Assembly (NCBI GenBank): GCA_035637595.1
Contig: DASPWW010000108.1
Location: 1 to 28,899 of the forward strand
Direction: 5' to 3'
Length of the DNA stretch: 28,899 bases
DNA from: DASPWW01 sp035637595
GTDB lineage: Bacteria; Actinomycetota; Thermoleophilia; Solirubrobacterales; 70-9
In this document: positions 1 to 8,551 of the stretch, piece by piece
Layout: every line of letters begins with the position of its first letter
Numbering within the stretch: the stretch's first letter is position 1
Translations under genes and position numbers: made by a program
Notes under the pieces: generated by a model
What the model was told of the DNA's origin: nothing
The model's input: the letters and a program-made list of their open reading frames with translations, nothing else
Databases searched by the model: none

Positions 1-1
1 C

Positions 2-1165
2 GACGGGACCGACACCGAGATCGCGTCGATGAACCCGGACGGGTCCGAGATGACGCTTTTGACCGAAAACTCTCCCGCGGCCGGCGGCGTCGACGCGGAC
101 GACCAGCGCCCCGCGTACTCGCCCGACGGCGAGCGCATCGTGTTCACGAGCAACCGCGACCAGCCCGACAGGGAGATCTGGGTGATGGATGCAAACGGCG
201 AGAACGAGGTCCAGCTCACCGACAACGCGGGGGACGACAACTACCCGAGCTTCTCCCCCGACGGCCGCCGGATCCTCTTCACCTCGGAGGCCGGTGGCAC
301 GGGCGAGGAGATCTTCGTCATGGATACGGATGGGGCGAATGCGACTCCCTTGACGAACCTCACGAGCACTGCGGTCGATCCGACCTTCTCCCCGGATGGA
401 CAGCGCATCGCCTTCGTCCAGTACGACGGCTTCGACAACGAGATCCTCGCGATGGACGCGGACGGCCAGAACGTGGTGCCGCTCACCAACAACGCGCACG
501 CCGACCGCCGCCCGAACTTCTCGCCCGACGGGCAGAGGATCGTCTTCGAGCGAGACCCCGCCGGCCCGCCGACCTCGGACATCTTCGTGATGAACGCCGA
601 CGGTCAGAGCCAGGTGCCGCTGCCCAGCACCCCCATGGGGGACTTCAACCCGGTCTTCTCACCCGACGGCATGCGAATCGCCTTCAACACCAGCGGCGAC
701 GACATCCTCGTCATGGACGCCGACGGGCAGAACCAGACGAACCTGACAAACAGCCCCCCGGACGACGCCGAGCCGTACTGGCAGCCGCTGAACGCGCCCG
801 TGTGCGACCTGTCAGGCGAGGCGAAGCAGAAGTCCGCCAAGCAGGTCAGCGCCACAGTCACCTGCTCGGAGGACGCGCTCGTGACGGCGACCGGGACCCT
901 GACCGCCCCGAAGGCGAAACGCGGCGCGTCGGACTCGAAGTCAAAGCAGGTACCCCTGGGTCCCGTCACAGTCGACGTGCAGCCGGGTGTGCCCGCAGCG
1001 CTCGTCCTCGCGCCGGACAAGAAGGGGAACAAGCTGCTCAAGAGGGCTCAGAAGGCCGGCAAGAAGCCGAAGGGGAGCGTCAGCATCAGCGCCGCCGACG
1101 ATCTCGGCGCCCAGGCCGCTGACAGCTTCGCGGTCAAGCTGAAGCCGAAGAAGCAGAAGAAGTAA
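2..1165 (+). CDS. Secreted TolB-like (PD40) beta-propeller protein, 5' end outside window
   Basis: The reading frame is open from the first bases, so the ATG at 29 is probably internal and the gene begins before the window. The visible part has at least five WD40-like PD40 blades, each with an F/Y-SPDG-x-R-I-x-F core followed by a D-I/E-F/W-V/A-MDADG strand, and closes with EPYWQPL, as TolB-type propellers often do. After the propeller comes about 115 residues rich in Ala, Lys and Thr with two Cys, ending in a strongly basic tail (KLKPKKQKK). Such propellers usually act as extracytoplasmic binding scaffolds. The ligand is unknown and no enzymatic motif is seen. The signal peptide, if present, is upstream. 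The basic tail resembles those of three other exported proteins in this window. The gene is convergent with rtcB, 8 bp away. Confidence 0.85.
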   Translation, partial: DGTDTEIASMNPDGSEMTLLTENSPAAGGVDADDQRPAYSPDGERIVFTSNRDQPDREIWVMDANGENEVQLTDNAGDDNYPSFSPDGRRILFTSEAGGTGEEIFVMDTDGANATPLTNLTSTAVDPTFSPDGQRIAFVQYDGFDNEILAMDADGQNVVPLTNNAHADRRPNFSPDGQRIVFERDPAGPPTSDIFVMNADGQSQVPLPSTPMGDFNPVFSPDGMRIAFNTSGDDILVMDADGQNQTNLTNSPPDDAEPYWQPLNAPVCDLSGEAKQKSAKQVSATVTCSEDALVTATGTLTAPKAKRGASDSKSKQVPLGPVTVDVQPGVPAALVLAPDKKGNKLLKRAQKAGKKPKGSVSISAADDLGAQAADSFAVKLKPKKQKK

Positions 1166-1173
1166 GCCGTTTC

Positions 1174-2601
1174 CTAGCCCTTCACGACCCCGATCGGGCG
1201 CAGCTGCGCGACGCGCGCGGCCAGGCCCGCGCGCTCGACCACGGCGACGACCTTCTCGACGTCCTTGTAGGCGAACGGCGCCTCCTCGCTGAGACCCTTG
1301 TTGGAGGGGCAGCGGACCGTGATCCCGCGCGCCTCGAGCTCGCGCCGCAGCTCGGCGCCCTGGATGCGCTTGCGCGCCTGGGTGCGGCTCATGAGCCGCC
1401 CGGCGCCGTGGCAGGTAGTGCCGAACGAGCGCTCCATCGAGCCCGGGCGGCCGGCGAGCACGAAGCTCGACGTCCCCATGCTGCCGGGAATGAACACGGC
1501 CTGACCGACTTCGCGGTGGTCGGCTGGGATCTCGGGGTGGCCGGCGGGAAAGGCGCGGGTCGCGCCCTTGCGGTGCACGCACACCTCGCGCCCGTTGTGC
1601 GTCTCGAGCTTCGCGACGTTGTGGGCGACGTCGTAGACCTGCTGCGTTTCGTCGGCGGCCTCGTCGCCCATGACCTGGCGCAGCGACGCGCGCACCGAGT
1701 GCGCGATGGCGGCGCGATTTGCCCAGGCGAAGTTCGCCGCCGCGGCCATCGCACCGAGGTAGTCGCGCCCCTCGTCGGAGTCGAGCGGGGCGCAGGCGAG
1801 CTGGCGGTCGGGCAGCTCGATCGCGTGACGGGAGAGCGCCGCGTCCATGCGCTTGACGTAGTCGGTGCAGACCTGGTGGCCGAGCCCGCGTGATCCGGAG
1901 TGGATCAGGACGGTGACCTGGTCGCGTTCGAGCCCGTATGCGGCTGCTGCGTCGGCGTCGATGACGCGCTCGACGCGCTGGACCTCGATGAAGTGGTTAC
2001 CCGAGCCGACGGTGCCGAGCTGTCCCGAACCGCGCTCGCGCGCTCGCTCCGAGACGGCATCGGGATCGGCGCCGTCCAGGCGGCCCTCGGACTCGGTGTG
2101 TGTGACATCGTCCTCGGTCCCGATCCCGCGCTCGAGCAGCGCGCGCGGGCCCTCGGTCAGCACCCGATCGAGCTTTGCGCCCTTGAGCCTCAGCGCGGCC
2201 TCCTTGCCGGCCCCGGCCGGTGCCCGGCGCGAGATCTCATGGACGAGCGACTCCTTTCGCTTGCCCAGCTCGGCGGCGGTCAGCGGCAGCACGAGCAGGC
2301 GCACGCCGCAGTTGATGTCGTAGCCGACCCCGCCCGGCGAGACGACGCCGTCGGGCGGGGCTGTGGCGGCGAGCCCGCCGACCGGGAAGCCGTAGCCCTG
2401 GTGGATGTCGGGCATGGCCATCGCAGCCTCGACGATCCCCGGCAGCGTGGCGACGTTCTCGAGCTGCTCGAGCGAGCGGTCCTCGCGGATCGCATCGAGC
2501 AACTCGTCGTCGGCGAACAGCCGCGCCGGCACGCGCATGTCGGGACGCGCCGTGGGCGGTATCTCCCACGTCACCTCGTCGATGCGCACCGGCTCAGACA
2601 T
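1174..2601 (-). CDS. rtcB: RtcB-type 3'-phosphate/5'-OH RNA ligase
   Basis: This 475-residue protein matches RtcB along its whole length, close to the 481 residues of the archaeal enzyme. RtcB joins RNA 2',3'-cyclic-phosphate or 3'-phosphate ends to 5'-OH ends using GTP and Mn2+. Metal-site motifs are visible: GVGYDINCG (Asp95, Cys98), GSGNHF, IHSGSRGLGHQ and HNVAKLETHNG. The CHGAGR motif holds His398, which aligns with the guanylylated His404 of Pyrococcus RtcB. The start codon overlaps the stop codon of the archease gene upstream by 8 nt, so the two are very likely translationally coupled. In bacteria RtcB usually serves RNA repair, for example after toxin or stress cleavage, and not tRNA splicing. 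The exact substrate here is unknown. Confidence 0.96.
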   Translation of the reverse strand: MSEPVRIDEVTWEIPPTARPDMRVPARLFADDELLDAIREDRSLEQLENVATLPGIVEAAMAMPDIHQGYGFPVGGLAATAPPDGVVSPGGVGYDINCGVRLLVLPLTAAELGKRKESLVHEISRRAPAGAGKEAALRLKGAKLDRVLTEGPRALLERGIGTEDDVTHTESEGRLDGADPDAVSERARERGSGQLGTVGSGNHFIEVQRVERVIDADAAAAYGLERDQVTVLIHSGSRGLGHQVCTDYVKRMDAALSRHAIELPDRQLACAPLDSDEGRDYLGAMAAAANFAWANRAAIAHSVRASLRQVMGDEAADETQQVYDVAHNVAKLETHNGREVCVHRKGATRAFPAGHPEIPADHREVGQAVFIPGSMGTSSFVLAGRPGSMERSFGTTCHGAGRLMSRTQARKRIQGAELRRELEARGITVRCPSNKGLSEEAPFAYKDVEKVVAVVERAGLAARVAQLRPIGVVKG

Positions 2602-2998
2602 CGAGCACCACCGCGGCGCGCCACGTCCCTCCCTGCTGCTTCATCGCGAGACGATGGTAGGTGACCGCCTTGACGAGGTGGGGGGGCGCGGCCCGTGACC
2701 CCGACACCTCGGCGTCGAGCCAGTCCTCACCCAGGTCGAGACGCTCGGCGCGCCGGGGAACGAACCGCTCGGTCTCGACGAGGTAGACGAGCTCGCTCAG
2801 CCACTCGGCGAGCAGCGTCGCGCGGTCGGGCGCACTTGCCCAGACCGCGAAGCTCACAGGCTCGCCGCTCACGTCCGGATCGGAATGCTCGCTCAGCAGC
2901 TCACCCAACGCGGCGAGCGCTTCCTCGAAGACGGCGCCCTCGCTGGCCGCCTCGATCCGCAGCTCCAGCTCTGCCGTGTGGTCCACCCAGCCGTACAT
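2594..2998 (-). CDS. Archease, RtcB activating partner
   Basis: The 134-residue product has the archease pattern: an N-terminal DHTAE (residues 6-10), the central WLSELVYLVETE helix, KAVTYH (110-115) and the terminal acidic VLDV. Archease speeds RtcB guanylylation and allows multiple turnover. I chose the ATG at 2998 because AGGAG lies just upstream and the protein then has the normal family length. The open frame continues far upstream but only as an antisense shadow of the next genes. The gene ends inside the first codons of rtcB (8-nt overlap), the same order and coupling expected for a functional pair. Confidence 0.93.
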   Translation of the reverse strand: MYGWVDHTAELELRIEAASEGAVFEEALAALGELLSEHSDPDVSGEPVSFAVWASAPDRATLLAEWLSELVYLVETERFVPRRAERLDLGEDWLDAEVSGSRAAPPHLVKAVTYHRLAMKQQGGTWRAAVVLDV

Positions 2999-3077
2999 CA
3001 CTCCTATTGTGGGGCCGTGCCCACGGCGCCGGCGAACGACCCCGCTCAGATCGGGAGGCGAGCTGAATGCAGCCGGC

Positions 3078-3353
3078 TCAGTCCAGGTTGCTGAGCAGCG
3101 TCTCCGCCGCCGACCACTGCTCAGGCGGCACGCGCAGGGCGATGTCGCCGCGGCCGAAGCGGTCCAGCGGCCAGTCGGCGGTGAGCACAGCGTCGAAGCC
3201 CTCCGACGCGAGGTGCTCGCGCCAGGCTTGGGCCGCCTTGAGGCTGTCGAAGTCACGGACCGGTTCCCAGTCGTCGAAGCGGGGATCGTCGACATGCACC
3301 CGACCGGGTCCGTCGCCTCGCTTGTAGCGACCGAGCGCTTCGAGGATGCCCAT
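3078..3353 (-). CDS. Small conserved hypothetical protein (91 aa)
   Basis: The product is acidic, rich in Trp and Asp, and shows a beta-alpha-beta-like pattern (WEPVRDFDSLKAAQAWREHLASEGFDAVL), ending with a predicted helix. It has no signal peptide, membrane segment or metal motif. It resembles small ferredoxin-like-fold proteins that combine a substrate-presenting strand with one helix, but I cannot name a family. It starts 12 nt after the stop of the saccharopine-dehydrogenase-like gene and is probably co-transcribed with it. The archease gene follows 79 bp later in the same direction with its own Shine-Dalgarno sequence. Confidence 0.7.
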   Translation of the reverse strand: MGILEALGRYKRGDGPGRVHVDDPRFDDWEPVRDFDSLKAAQAWREHLASEGFDAVLTADWPLDRFGRGDIALRVPPEQWSAAETLLSNLD

Positions 3354-3365
3354 CCCGGCGCCGCC

Positions 3366-4631
3366 TCAGGCCTTGACGGAGAACCGAGCGCGAGCGCGGT
3401 CGAAGCGGTCGATGCCCGCCGTCCCGAGCGCGGTCGCAGGCGTAAGACAGCCCGCGCGCTCGGGAGTGGCGTCGGGTTCGGCGAGCAGCAGGCCGGCCTC
3501 GCCGAGCATCCTCGCGGTGGCCAGGTATCCAGGATGGCCGTCCGCGTCGACCTCGATTCGTACCTCGTGCCCGCCGGCGGTGCGGGTCCGAAGGGACATG
3601 CTCCATCTCCATGACTCGAGGCGGTCGGCGGCGGGGCCGAAGCCAGAGGAGGGGAGGACCGCGCCCAGTGCGCTGCCGACTCGGCGGCGCACGGAAGGCC
3701 GCGCGCGGGTCGCGCTCGCGAGCAGGGCCTGGACGCCGGAGAGCGCGCCGGCGGCCGCGTAGCGAAGCGGCAGCGTCGCCGTGCCTCCCCGCAGGGCGAA
3801 GCCCTCGCGGTAGCGGAACGGCTCGGCCTTGTCGCCGCGCTCGGCGGCAAGCAGCGCGGCAGTGCGCTGGATGACGGCGGGGTTGATGAACGCCGCCGGC
3901 GCCATCGGCGCGATCACCGCGTCGCCCGAACGCCGGGGCGCGACGGAGATCGGGCTGCGTCGCCGCACCTCCCCGGCGGTGGCGGAGTCGGTGATCAGGG
4001 CGCCGGGGTCGGTGACGCCCGACGGGTCCTCGCTGCCGGCGATTGCGGCGACGCTCTGGGCCGTCCCGCCGGAGATCACGTCCGAGGGGTGCGGCAGGCC
4101 CGGCGGTCCCTGCACGCTCACGTCGAGGTCCGCTTCCACGAGCCCCTCGTCCCAGCGCTCGCGCGCGCTTTCGGTGGCGAGCAGTACAGCGAGGTCGGGG
4201 GGCAGCGCCTCGAACCCGCAGACCTGGACGACCTTGACGCCCGCCTCCGTGGCGCGGGCATCGAAGTCGTCGATGACCTGGCGCACGAAGGGGATCTCTC
4301 CGGTGAGGTCGACGTAGTGGGCGCCGGCCGCCACGCAGGCCTCGATCACCGGGCGCCCGTACAGCGTGTAGGGCCCGACGAGGTTGAGCACGACGCGGGC
4401 GCGGGAGGCCATCGCCGCCAGCGAATCGGGATCGTCGAGGTCTGCGGCGATGGTCTCCGCCCCGCTGACGCCATCCTCGCCGAGGACCCGTTCGAGCTTT
4501 GCGGCGTCACGCGCCGCGGCCGCCCACCTCGCGCCCGTCTCGGGTGCCCGCTCGGCCAGGTACGCGGCCACGCGTCGACCGGTCACTCCGGTCGCCCCGA
4601 AGACGACTACGTCAAGGTCTCGCTCGGCCAC
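3366..4631 (-). CDS. Saccharopine dehydrogenase-like / trans-acting enoyl reductase family protein
   Basis: The 421-residue protein starts with a Rossmann motif VVFGATGVTGR (residues 9-19) and continues with an NAD(P)-binding domain (ARVVLNLVGPYTLYG, AGAHYVDLTGE), the signature of the saccharopine dehydrogenase NADP-binding family. In mycobacteria such proteins include the trans-acting enoyl reductases that act on polyketide lipids. The substrate here cannot be told. There is no polyketide synthase nearby, so a lipid role is speculative. The start is GTG at 4631: a TATCGT hexamer lies 8 nt upstream on the minus strand, consistent with a leaderless message. It is likely the first gene of a two-gene unit with the small gene ending at 3078. 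Confidence 0.85.
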   Translation of the reverse strand: MAERDLDVVVFGATGVTGRRVAAYLAERAPETGARWAAAARDAAKLERVLGEDGVSGAETIAADLDDPDSLAAMASRARVVLNLVGPYTLYGRPVIEACVAAGAHYVDLTGEIPFVRQVIDDFDARATEAGVKVVQVCGFEALPPDLAVLLATESARERWDEGLVEADLDVSVQGPPGLPHPSDVISGGTAQSVAAIAGSEDPSGVTDPGALITDSATAGEVRRRSPISVAPRRSGDAVIAPMAPAAFINPAVIQRTAALLAAERGDKAEPFRYREGFALRGGTATLPLRYAAAGALSGVQALLASATRARPSVRRRVGSALGAVLPSSGFGPAADRLESWRWSMSLRTRTAGGHEVRIEVDADGHPGYLATARMLGEAGLLLAEPDATPERAGCLTPATALGTAGIDRFDRARARFSVKA

Positions 4632-4639
4632 GGTGGCGG

Positions 4640-4645
4640 ACGATA
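4640..4645 (-). promoter_or_regulatory. -10 hexamer (TATCGT) for leaderless start at 4631
   Basis: The minus-strand hexamer TATCGT fits TANNNT and sits 8 nt before the GTG start. No Shine-Dalgarno sequence lies between them. No clear -35 box is seen. Confidence 0.5.
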
Positions 4646-4714
4646 CAAGCCCGCCGCTCGTGGGTAATGCCGGGGGTTAGGGTGACGCGGTGGCGAAGGC
4701 GCTGACCCACGCCC

Positions 4715-5017
4715 CTACTCCATCGATCGCTCCTCGATCACCTCGTAGATGCCGTCGGCGCCCACCGACTCGATGAACTCGTCGACCGCCTGGACCCGTT
4801 CCTCGTAGCCGCTGTCCCGCTGACCGCCTCGCAGCTCCTCCAGCGTCCCGTCGAAGAACCCGAAGGTGATGACCTCGTTCTCGTCGGCGACGTTGCGGAT
4901 CGCGTAGAAGCGCTTCCAGCCAGGCGGTGCCTCGGCAGCCTCAGGGGGACCGAAGGCCTCTCTGAAGTCCTCCAGGGTGCCGGGCTTCAGCTTGCGAACG
5001 GTCAATGCGACGAGCAT
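4715..5017 (-). CDS. Dimeric alpha-beta barrel (ABM/EthD-like) protein
   Basis: The 100-residue product begins MLVALTVRKLKPGTLEDF and has the strand-helix-strand-strand-helix order of the antibiotic-monooxygenase/stress-responsive dimeric alpha-beta barrels (GWKRFYAIRNVADENEVITFGFFDGTLEEL). Family members are small cofactor-free oxygenases, heme-related enzymes or structural proteins. I see no catalytic set that decides between them. A clear GGAGAGG ribosome-binding site precedes the ATG. The gene stands alone with about 100 bp on its upstream side. Confidence 0.75.
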   Translation of the reverse strand: MLVALTVRKLKPGTLEDFREAFGPPEAAEAPPGWKRFYAIRNVADENEVITFGFFDGTLEELRGGQRDSGYEERVQAVDEFIESVGADGIYEVIEERSME

Positions 5018-5120
5018 CGCCTCTCCTTTCAGTCGGCTCTTTCGAGGCCGCGAGACGGCCTCTGGACATCCGGATAGCTAGATCCACGCTCTGCACGGGC
5101 GCTACGTGAGGTAAGGGAAG

Positions 5121-5564
5121 TCAGGCCCGGGTCAGCATGCGATCGGTGTCTCTCAGGACGCTGATGAATCCGAGGCGGATCAAGATCGCCGCGACGCTTG
5201 TCAGGAGCCCACCGAGCACGCGTGCCTTGACCTCAAAGGTGGACGTCCACACGACCCGCGTGCCTTGGTCAAATGCGCGGAGATCGATGGACCCGCCCTG
5301 GTGCTCCAGCGGCGCGTTGATCTTGCGAATCACGTAGTCCATCCCGACCGGTGACTCGAAGCGAGTTATCTCTTCCTCGAACGTGAGCGGGCCGATGACG
5401 ACTCTGCGCAGCGCGCCGGCGCCGTTTGCCTGCGGCGTTCCCTCACGGACCAGGCTCGAGTCCCGGACGCCCCGGAACTTCTTGTAGTCGGCGTGCGCCG
5501 TCAAGACCCCGAAGACCTGGTCGATCGGCGCCTCGATCGTCTTCTCGATCCGAACGGTGCGCAT
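5121..5564 (-). CDS. SRPBCC (START-like) family protein
   Basis: The 147-residue protein opens with RTVRIEKTIEAPIDQVFGVLTAHADYKKF, the typical first strand and helix of the polyketide-cyclase/START-like fold. It continues with the alternating strands that line a hydrophobic pocket and a long C-terminal helix. Such proteins bind or carry small lipophilic ligands. The ligand here is unknown. An AGAAGG-like ribosome-binding site lies before the ATG. The upstream SDR gene ends to its left on the map of the same strand, so co-transcription with 5613-6605 is possible (48 bp gap). Confidence 0.8.
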   Translation of the reverse strand: MRTVRIEKTIEAPIDQVFGVLTAHADYKKFRGVRDSSLVREGTPQANGAGALRRVVIGPLTFEEEITRFESPVGMDYVIRKINAPLEHQGGSIDLRAFDQGTRVVWTSTFEVKARVLGGLLTSVAAILIRLGFISVLRDTDRMLTRA

Positions 5565-5612
5565 GGCCCTTCTCGTGCTCGACCGGCGGGGGATGATGGG
5601 CCGGGATCGTGC

Positions 5613-6605
5613 CTATGCCGCCGCCGGCAGCTTGCCTTCGGCCGCGAGCATGTCGCGCAGGCCCTGCTCCAGGCCGCGGGGCGAGTAGCCCAGTTCCTGG
5701 ATCGCCTTGTCGTGCGTGGCCCAGAAAGTCACGCCGTCGGCTGAGCTGATCAGCTCGGCGAGATTGGGCGGCTGGCCCATCACCTTGCCGACGACGGGGC
5801 CGATCGGCGTCATCGCCTTCATCAGCGGCGTCGGTATTGCGCGCTTCGGTGCGGTCTTCCCCGTCACCCGGGCGAGCGTCTCGATCAGTTCCCGCATCGT
5901 CGTGATCTGACCGCCGAGCACGTACTGCTCGCCGGCGCTTCCCTTGTCGAGCGCGAGCAGGATGCCGTCGGCGACGTCGTCGACGTGGACCATGTTCATC
6001 CCCAGGTCAGGGAACGCCATCATCGGCATGCGCCCGGCGAGAAACTGGTTCATCTGCGTCCCGATCGCGGAGTGGTCGTCGGGCCCGTAGACGCCGCCCG
6101 GCTGCACGATGATGCAGGGCAGCCCCTCGTCGTCGATCATGCGGCGCGCGACCTCGTGCGCCTTGACCTTTGTCTCCTCGTAGTAGGAGGTGTAGCTCTC
6201 CCCGGGGTGCCGGTAGCTCTCGTCGACGATCTTGCCGCCCGTGTTGCCGAACGCCCCGGCCGTCGAGACGTAGACGATCTCGGGGATCTTCTCGGCTTGG
6301 GCGGCGCGCAGCACGTTCTCGGTACCCCGCACGTTGGCCTCGTACATCGCCTGGCGCCGGTCCTTGGGGATCCCGACCTCGTAGATCGCGGCGCCGTGGA
6401 TCGCGGCGTCGCAGCCGCGCATCCCCTTCCTGATCGCGGCCTCGTCGGAGAGGTCGCCGGTTACGAGCTCGCAGTCCATGTCGGCGAGGTCCCTCGCCTT
6501 CGCCGGATCGCGCACCAGCGCCACGACCTCGTCGCCGCGGTCGCGCAGCTTGCGCACGACGTGGCCGCCGATGAACCCCGTACCTCCGGTGAGGAAGACC
6601 CTCAT
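5613..6605 (-). CDS. Extended SDR, NAD-dependent epimerase/dehydratase family
   Basis: The 330-residue protein has the extended-SDR nucleotide motif TGGTGFIG (residues 7-14), a Ser in VSTAG (about 114) and the catalytic Tyr142-x3-Lys146 in YEETK. Length and motifs fit the dihydroflavonol-reductase/3-beta-HSD-like group that oxidises or reduces sugar-nucleotide, steroid or flavonoid-like hydroxyls. The substrate cannot be deduced. It diverges from hflX. A minus-strand TAGGGT lies 9 nt before the ATG, suggesting a leaderless or very short leader. The neighbouring SRPBCC gene downstream might share the transcript. Confidence 0.88.
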   Translation of the reverse strand: MRVFLTGGTGFIGGHVVRKLRDRGDEVVALVRDPAKARDLADMDCELVTGDLSDEAAIRKGMRGCDAAIHGAAIYEVGIPKDRRQAMYEANVRGTENVLRAAQAEKIPEIVYVSTAGAFGNTGGKIVDESYRHPGESYTSYYEETKVKAHEVARRMIDDEGLPCIIVQPGGVYGPDDHSAIGTQMNQFLAGRMPMMAFPDLGMNMVHVDDVADGILLALDKGSAGEQYVLGGQITTMRELIETLARVTGKTAPKRAIPTPLMKAMTPIGPVVGKVMGQPPNLAELISSADGVTFWATHDKAIQELGYSPRGLEQGLRDMLAAEGKLPAAA

Positions 6606-6614
6606 GCGCCTCCA

Positions 6615-6620
6615 ACCCTA
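6615..6620 (-). promoter_or_regulatory. -10 hexamer (TAGGGT) for the SDR gene
   Basis: On the minus strand TAGGGT ends 9 nt before the ATG at 6605, matching the TANNNT-to-start spacing seen across the window. The intervening GGAGG could also act as a ribosome-binding site, so leaderless use is less certain here. Confidence 0.4.
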
Positions 6621-6688
6621 TCCCGCCTCCGGCGACGTTGGCAACGGGTCAAATCGAGCTGCTGCGGGTGGGGGGTGGATCACCCACC

Positions 6689-6694
6689 TAAACT
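6689..6694 (+). promoter_or_regulatory. -10 hexamer (TAAACT) for hflX
   Basis: TAAACT lies 8 nt before the GTG at 6703 and no Shine-Dalgarno sequence is present between them, which supports both the chosen start and a leaderless transcript. Confidence 0.55.
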
Positions 6695-6702
6695 TTGAAC
6701 CC

Positions 6703-8073
6703 GTGCAGCGAACCCGCCATGGCAGGACCGCCGAGACGCATTACGCGGACGGCGGAGCGGGTGTCTCGAATCCCCGCGCACGCCAGCGCGCGCTGGTGGT
6801 CGGGGTCACGCCGCAATCCAGCGCGGCAGACGGCGAGCCGCTCGCCGAGCTCAAGGAGCTGCTGCGCACGGCGGGCGTGGCGACTGCCGGCGAGCTGATC
6901 CAGCGCCGTGACGCCCCCGACCCGGACCGCTATCTCGGCCGCGGAAAGCTCGCCGAGCTGAAGGGCGTGATCGCCCAGTGCGACGCGAACGTCGTCGCGA
7001 CCGACGACGAGCTGGCACCGCGCCAGGAGCGCAACCTGGAGTCCGAGCTCGGCGTGCCGGTCATCGACCGCACAGCGGTGATCCTCGACATCTTCGCCGA
7101 CCACGCGCACAGCGCCGAGGGAAAGCTCCAGGTCGAGCTGGCCCAGCTCGAATACAACCTGGCGCGGATGCGTGGGCTGTGGACCCACCTCGAGCGCCTC
7201 GGCGCCGGGAGGATGGACGGCGGGATCGGCACCAGGGGCCCGGGCGAGTCCCAGATCGAGACGGACCGCCGCCTGGCGCGCGACCGGATCGCGACGCTGC
7301 GCCGGCGCCTCGGCCGCGTGGAGCGAAACCGCCAGGTGATGCGCGCCCAGCGCGCCGGCTCCGCGATTCCGTCGGTCGCGCTCGCCGGCTACACGAACGC
7401 GGGCAAGTCGACGCTGCTCAACGCGCTCACCGACGCGGCCGTCGGGGTGGGGGAGAGGCTCTTCCACACGCTCGATCCGACCACGCGCGCCTATGAGCAC
7501 GGTGGCCGCCGCTATCTCGTCACCGACACGGTCGGCTTCATCCGCAAGCTGCCCCACCAGCTCGTCGAGGCGTTCAAGGCGACTCTCGAGGAGACCGTGC
7601 AGGCCGACCTCGTCGTTCACGTCGTCGACGCCTCGGAGCCGGAGGCGGGCAGGGTCGAGTCGATGGCCGCCGTCGACTCGGTGCTCGAGGAGATCGGGGC
7701 CGGGGACAAGCCGCGCCTCGTTGCCTACAACAAGATCGACCTGCTCGATGCCGACCAGCGCAGGGACCTGCTGGTCGGCGAGGCCGACGCCGTCGCCATC
7801 TCGGCCGAGACGGGGGAGGGGATCGAGGGGCTTCGGGATCGCATCGAGGCGGCGTTCGCCGAGACGCTCCACCCGGTCGAGCTGCTTGTTCCCTATGCGG
7901 AGGGCAGCCGGCTGTCGGAGCTGCACGACGTCGCCGGCGACCTGGAGCGCGAGGACACGCCCGACGGCGTGCTCGTCAAGGCACGCCTGCCGGCGGGGCT
8001 GATGCATCGCTGGGAGCGGTTCGAGGTAAACGGGGCGCGTCCGGCCCAGAGCTCGGACGACGACGCCGCATAG
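6703..8073 (+). CDS. hflX: GTPase HflX, ribosome-associated
   Basis: The 456-residue product has the HflX N-terminal domain (PDRYLGRGKLAELK, DRTAVILDIFADHAHSAEGKLQVELAQL), the glycine-rich GGIGTRGPGESQIETD linker (173-188) and a full G domain: G1 GYTNAGKS (229-236), G3 DTVG (275-278), G4 NKID (343-346). HflX splits or rescues stalled ribosomes under stress. The open frame extends upstream to 6478, but that part lies antisense to the SDR gene. The GTG at 6703, preceded by TAAACT, gives a usual family length. The stop codon TAG is itself the beginning of the TAGGCT hexamer that precedes the dUTPase gene. Confidence 0.95.
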   Translation: MQRTRHGRTAETHYADGGAGVSNPRARQRALVVGVTPQSSAADGEPLAELKELLRTAGVATAGELIQRRDAPDPDRYLGRGKLAELKGVIAQCDANVVATDDELAPRQERNLESELGVPVIDRTAVILDIFADHAHSAEGKLQVELAQLEYNLARMRGLWTHLERLGAGRMDGGIGTRGPGESQIETDRRLARDRIATLRRRLGRVERNRQVMRAQRAGSAIPSVALAGYTNAGKSTLLNALTDAAVGVGERLFHTLDPTTRAYEHGGRRYLVTDTVGFIRKLPHQLVEAFKATLEETVQADLVVHVVDASEPEAGRVESMAAVDSVLEEIGAGDKPRLVAYNKIDLLDADQRRDLLVGEADAVAISAETGEGIEGLRDRIEAAFAETLHPVELLVPYAEGSRLSELHDVAGDLEREDTPDGVLVKARLPAGLMHRWERFEVNGARPAQSSDDDAA

Positions 8074-8076
8074 GCT
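8071..8076 (+). promoter_or_regulatory. -10 hexamer (TAGGCT) for dut, overlapping the hflX stop
   Basis: TAGGCT begins with the hflX stop codon and ends 7 nt before the GTG at 8084. It would let dut be transcribed without a leader independently of hflX. Confidence 0.45.
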
Positions 8077-8083
8077 CCGCGGC

Positions 8084-8515
8084 GTGGAGCTACACGTGAC
8101 GCGGTTGACCGGGGACGCGCGTCTACCGACACGCGCACATCCCGGCGACGCCGGCCTCGATCTGCACGCCGCCGAGGCGGCCCGGATCGAGCCGGGCGCG
8201 AGGGCGACGGTCGGTACCGGGATCGCGGTCGAGATCCCCGTCGGCCACGCGGGCCTCGTGCTGCCCCGGTCGGGGCTTGCCGCCCGCCACGGGATCGCGC
8301 TCGTCAACGCGCCGGGCCTGATCGACTCCGGCTACCGCGGCGAGGTTCGTGTCCTGCTGCTCAACACCGACCGCACCGAGGCCTTCGAGATCGAGCCGGG
8401 CGATCGCATCGCGCAGCTCGTCCTCGCCCCACTCGCCGAGGTGGAGCCCGTCGAGGTCGCCGAGCTGGCCGAGAGCGCGCGGGGCGGCGGCGGGTTCGGC
8501 TCGAGCGGTCGCTGA
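8084..8515 (+). CDS. dut: Deoxyuridine 5'-triphosphate nucleotidohydrolase (dUTPase)
   Basis: The 143-residue protein contains the five trimeric-dUTPase motifs in order: DAGLDL (22-27), LPRSGLAARHGI, GLIDSGYRGEV with the catalytic Asp, GDRIAQLVL, and the C-terminal glycine-rich arm RGGGGFGSSGR that closes over the nucleotide. It hydrolyses dUTP to dUMP and pyrophosphate, keeping uracil out of DNA and feeding dTMP synthesis. The GTG at 8084 lies 10 nt after the hflX stop codon. Confidence 0.96.
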   Translation: MELHVTRLTGDARLPTRAHPGDAGLDLHAAEAARIEPGARATVGTGIAVEIPVGHAGLVLPRSGLAARHGIALVNAPGLIDSGYRGEVRVLLLNTDRTEAFEIEPGDRIAQLVLAPLAEVEPVEVAELAESARGGGGFGSSGR

Positions 8516-8551
8516 GGAGACGAGACCGCCGCGTCCGAGGACTGACCGCGG

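Noticed and set aside
2999..3850. 5' extension of the archease frame
   Set aside because: It reads antisense or shifted text over other genes. The AGGAG site and family length fix the start at 2998.
6688..8307. Open frame of 539 codons antisense to hflX and dut
   Set aside because: The product is low-complexity Arg/Leu/Val-rich sequence that mirrors the codon pattern of the real genes.
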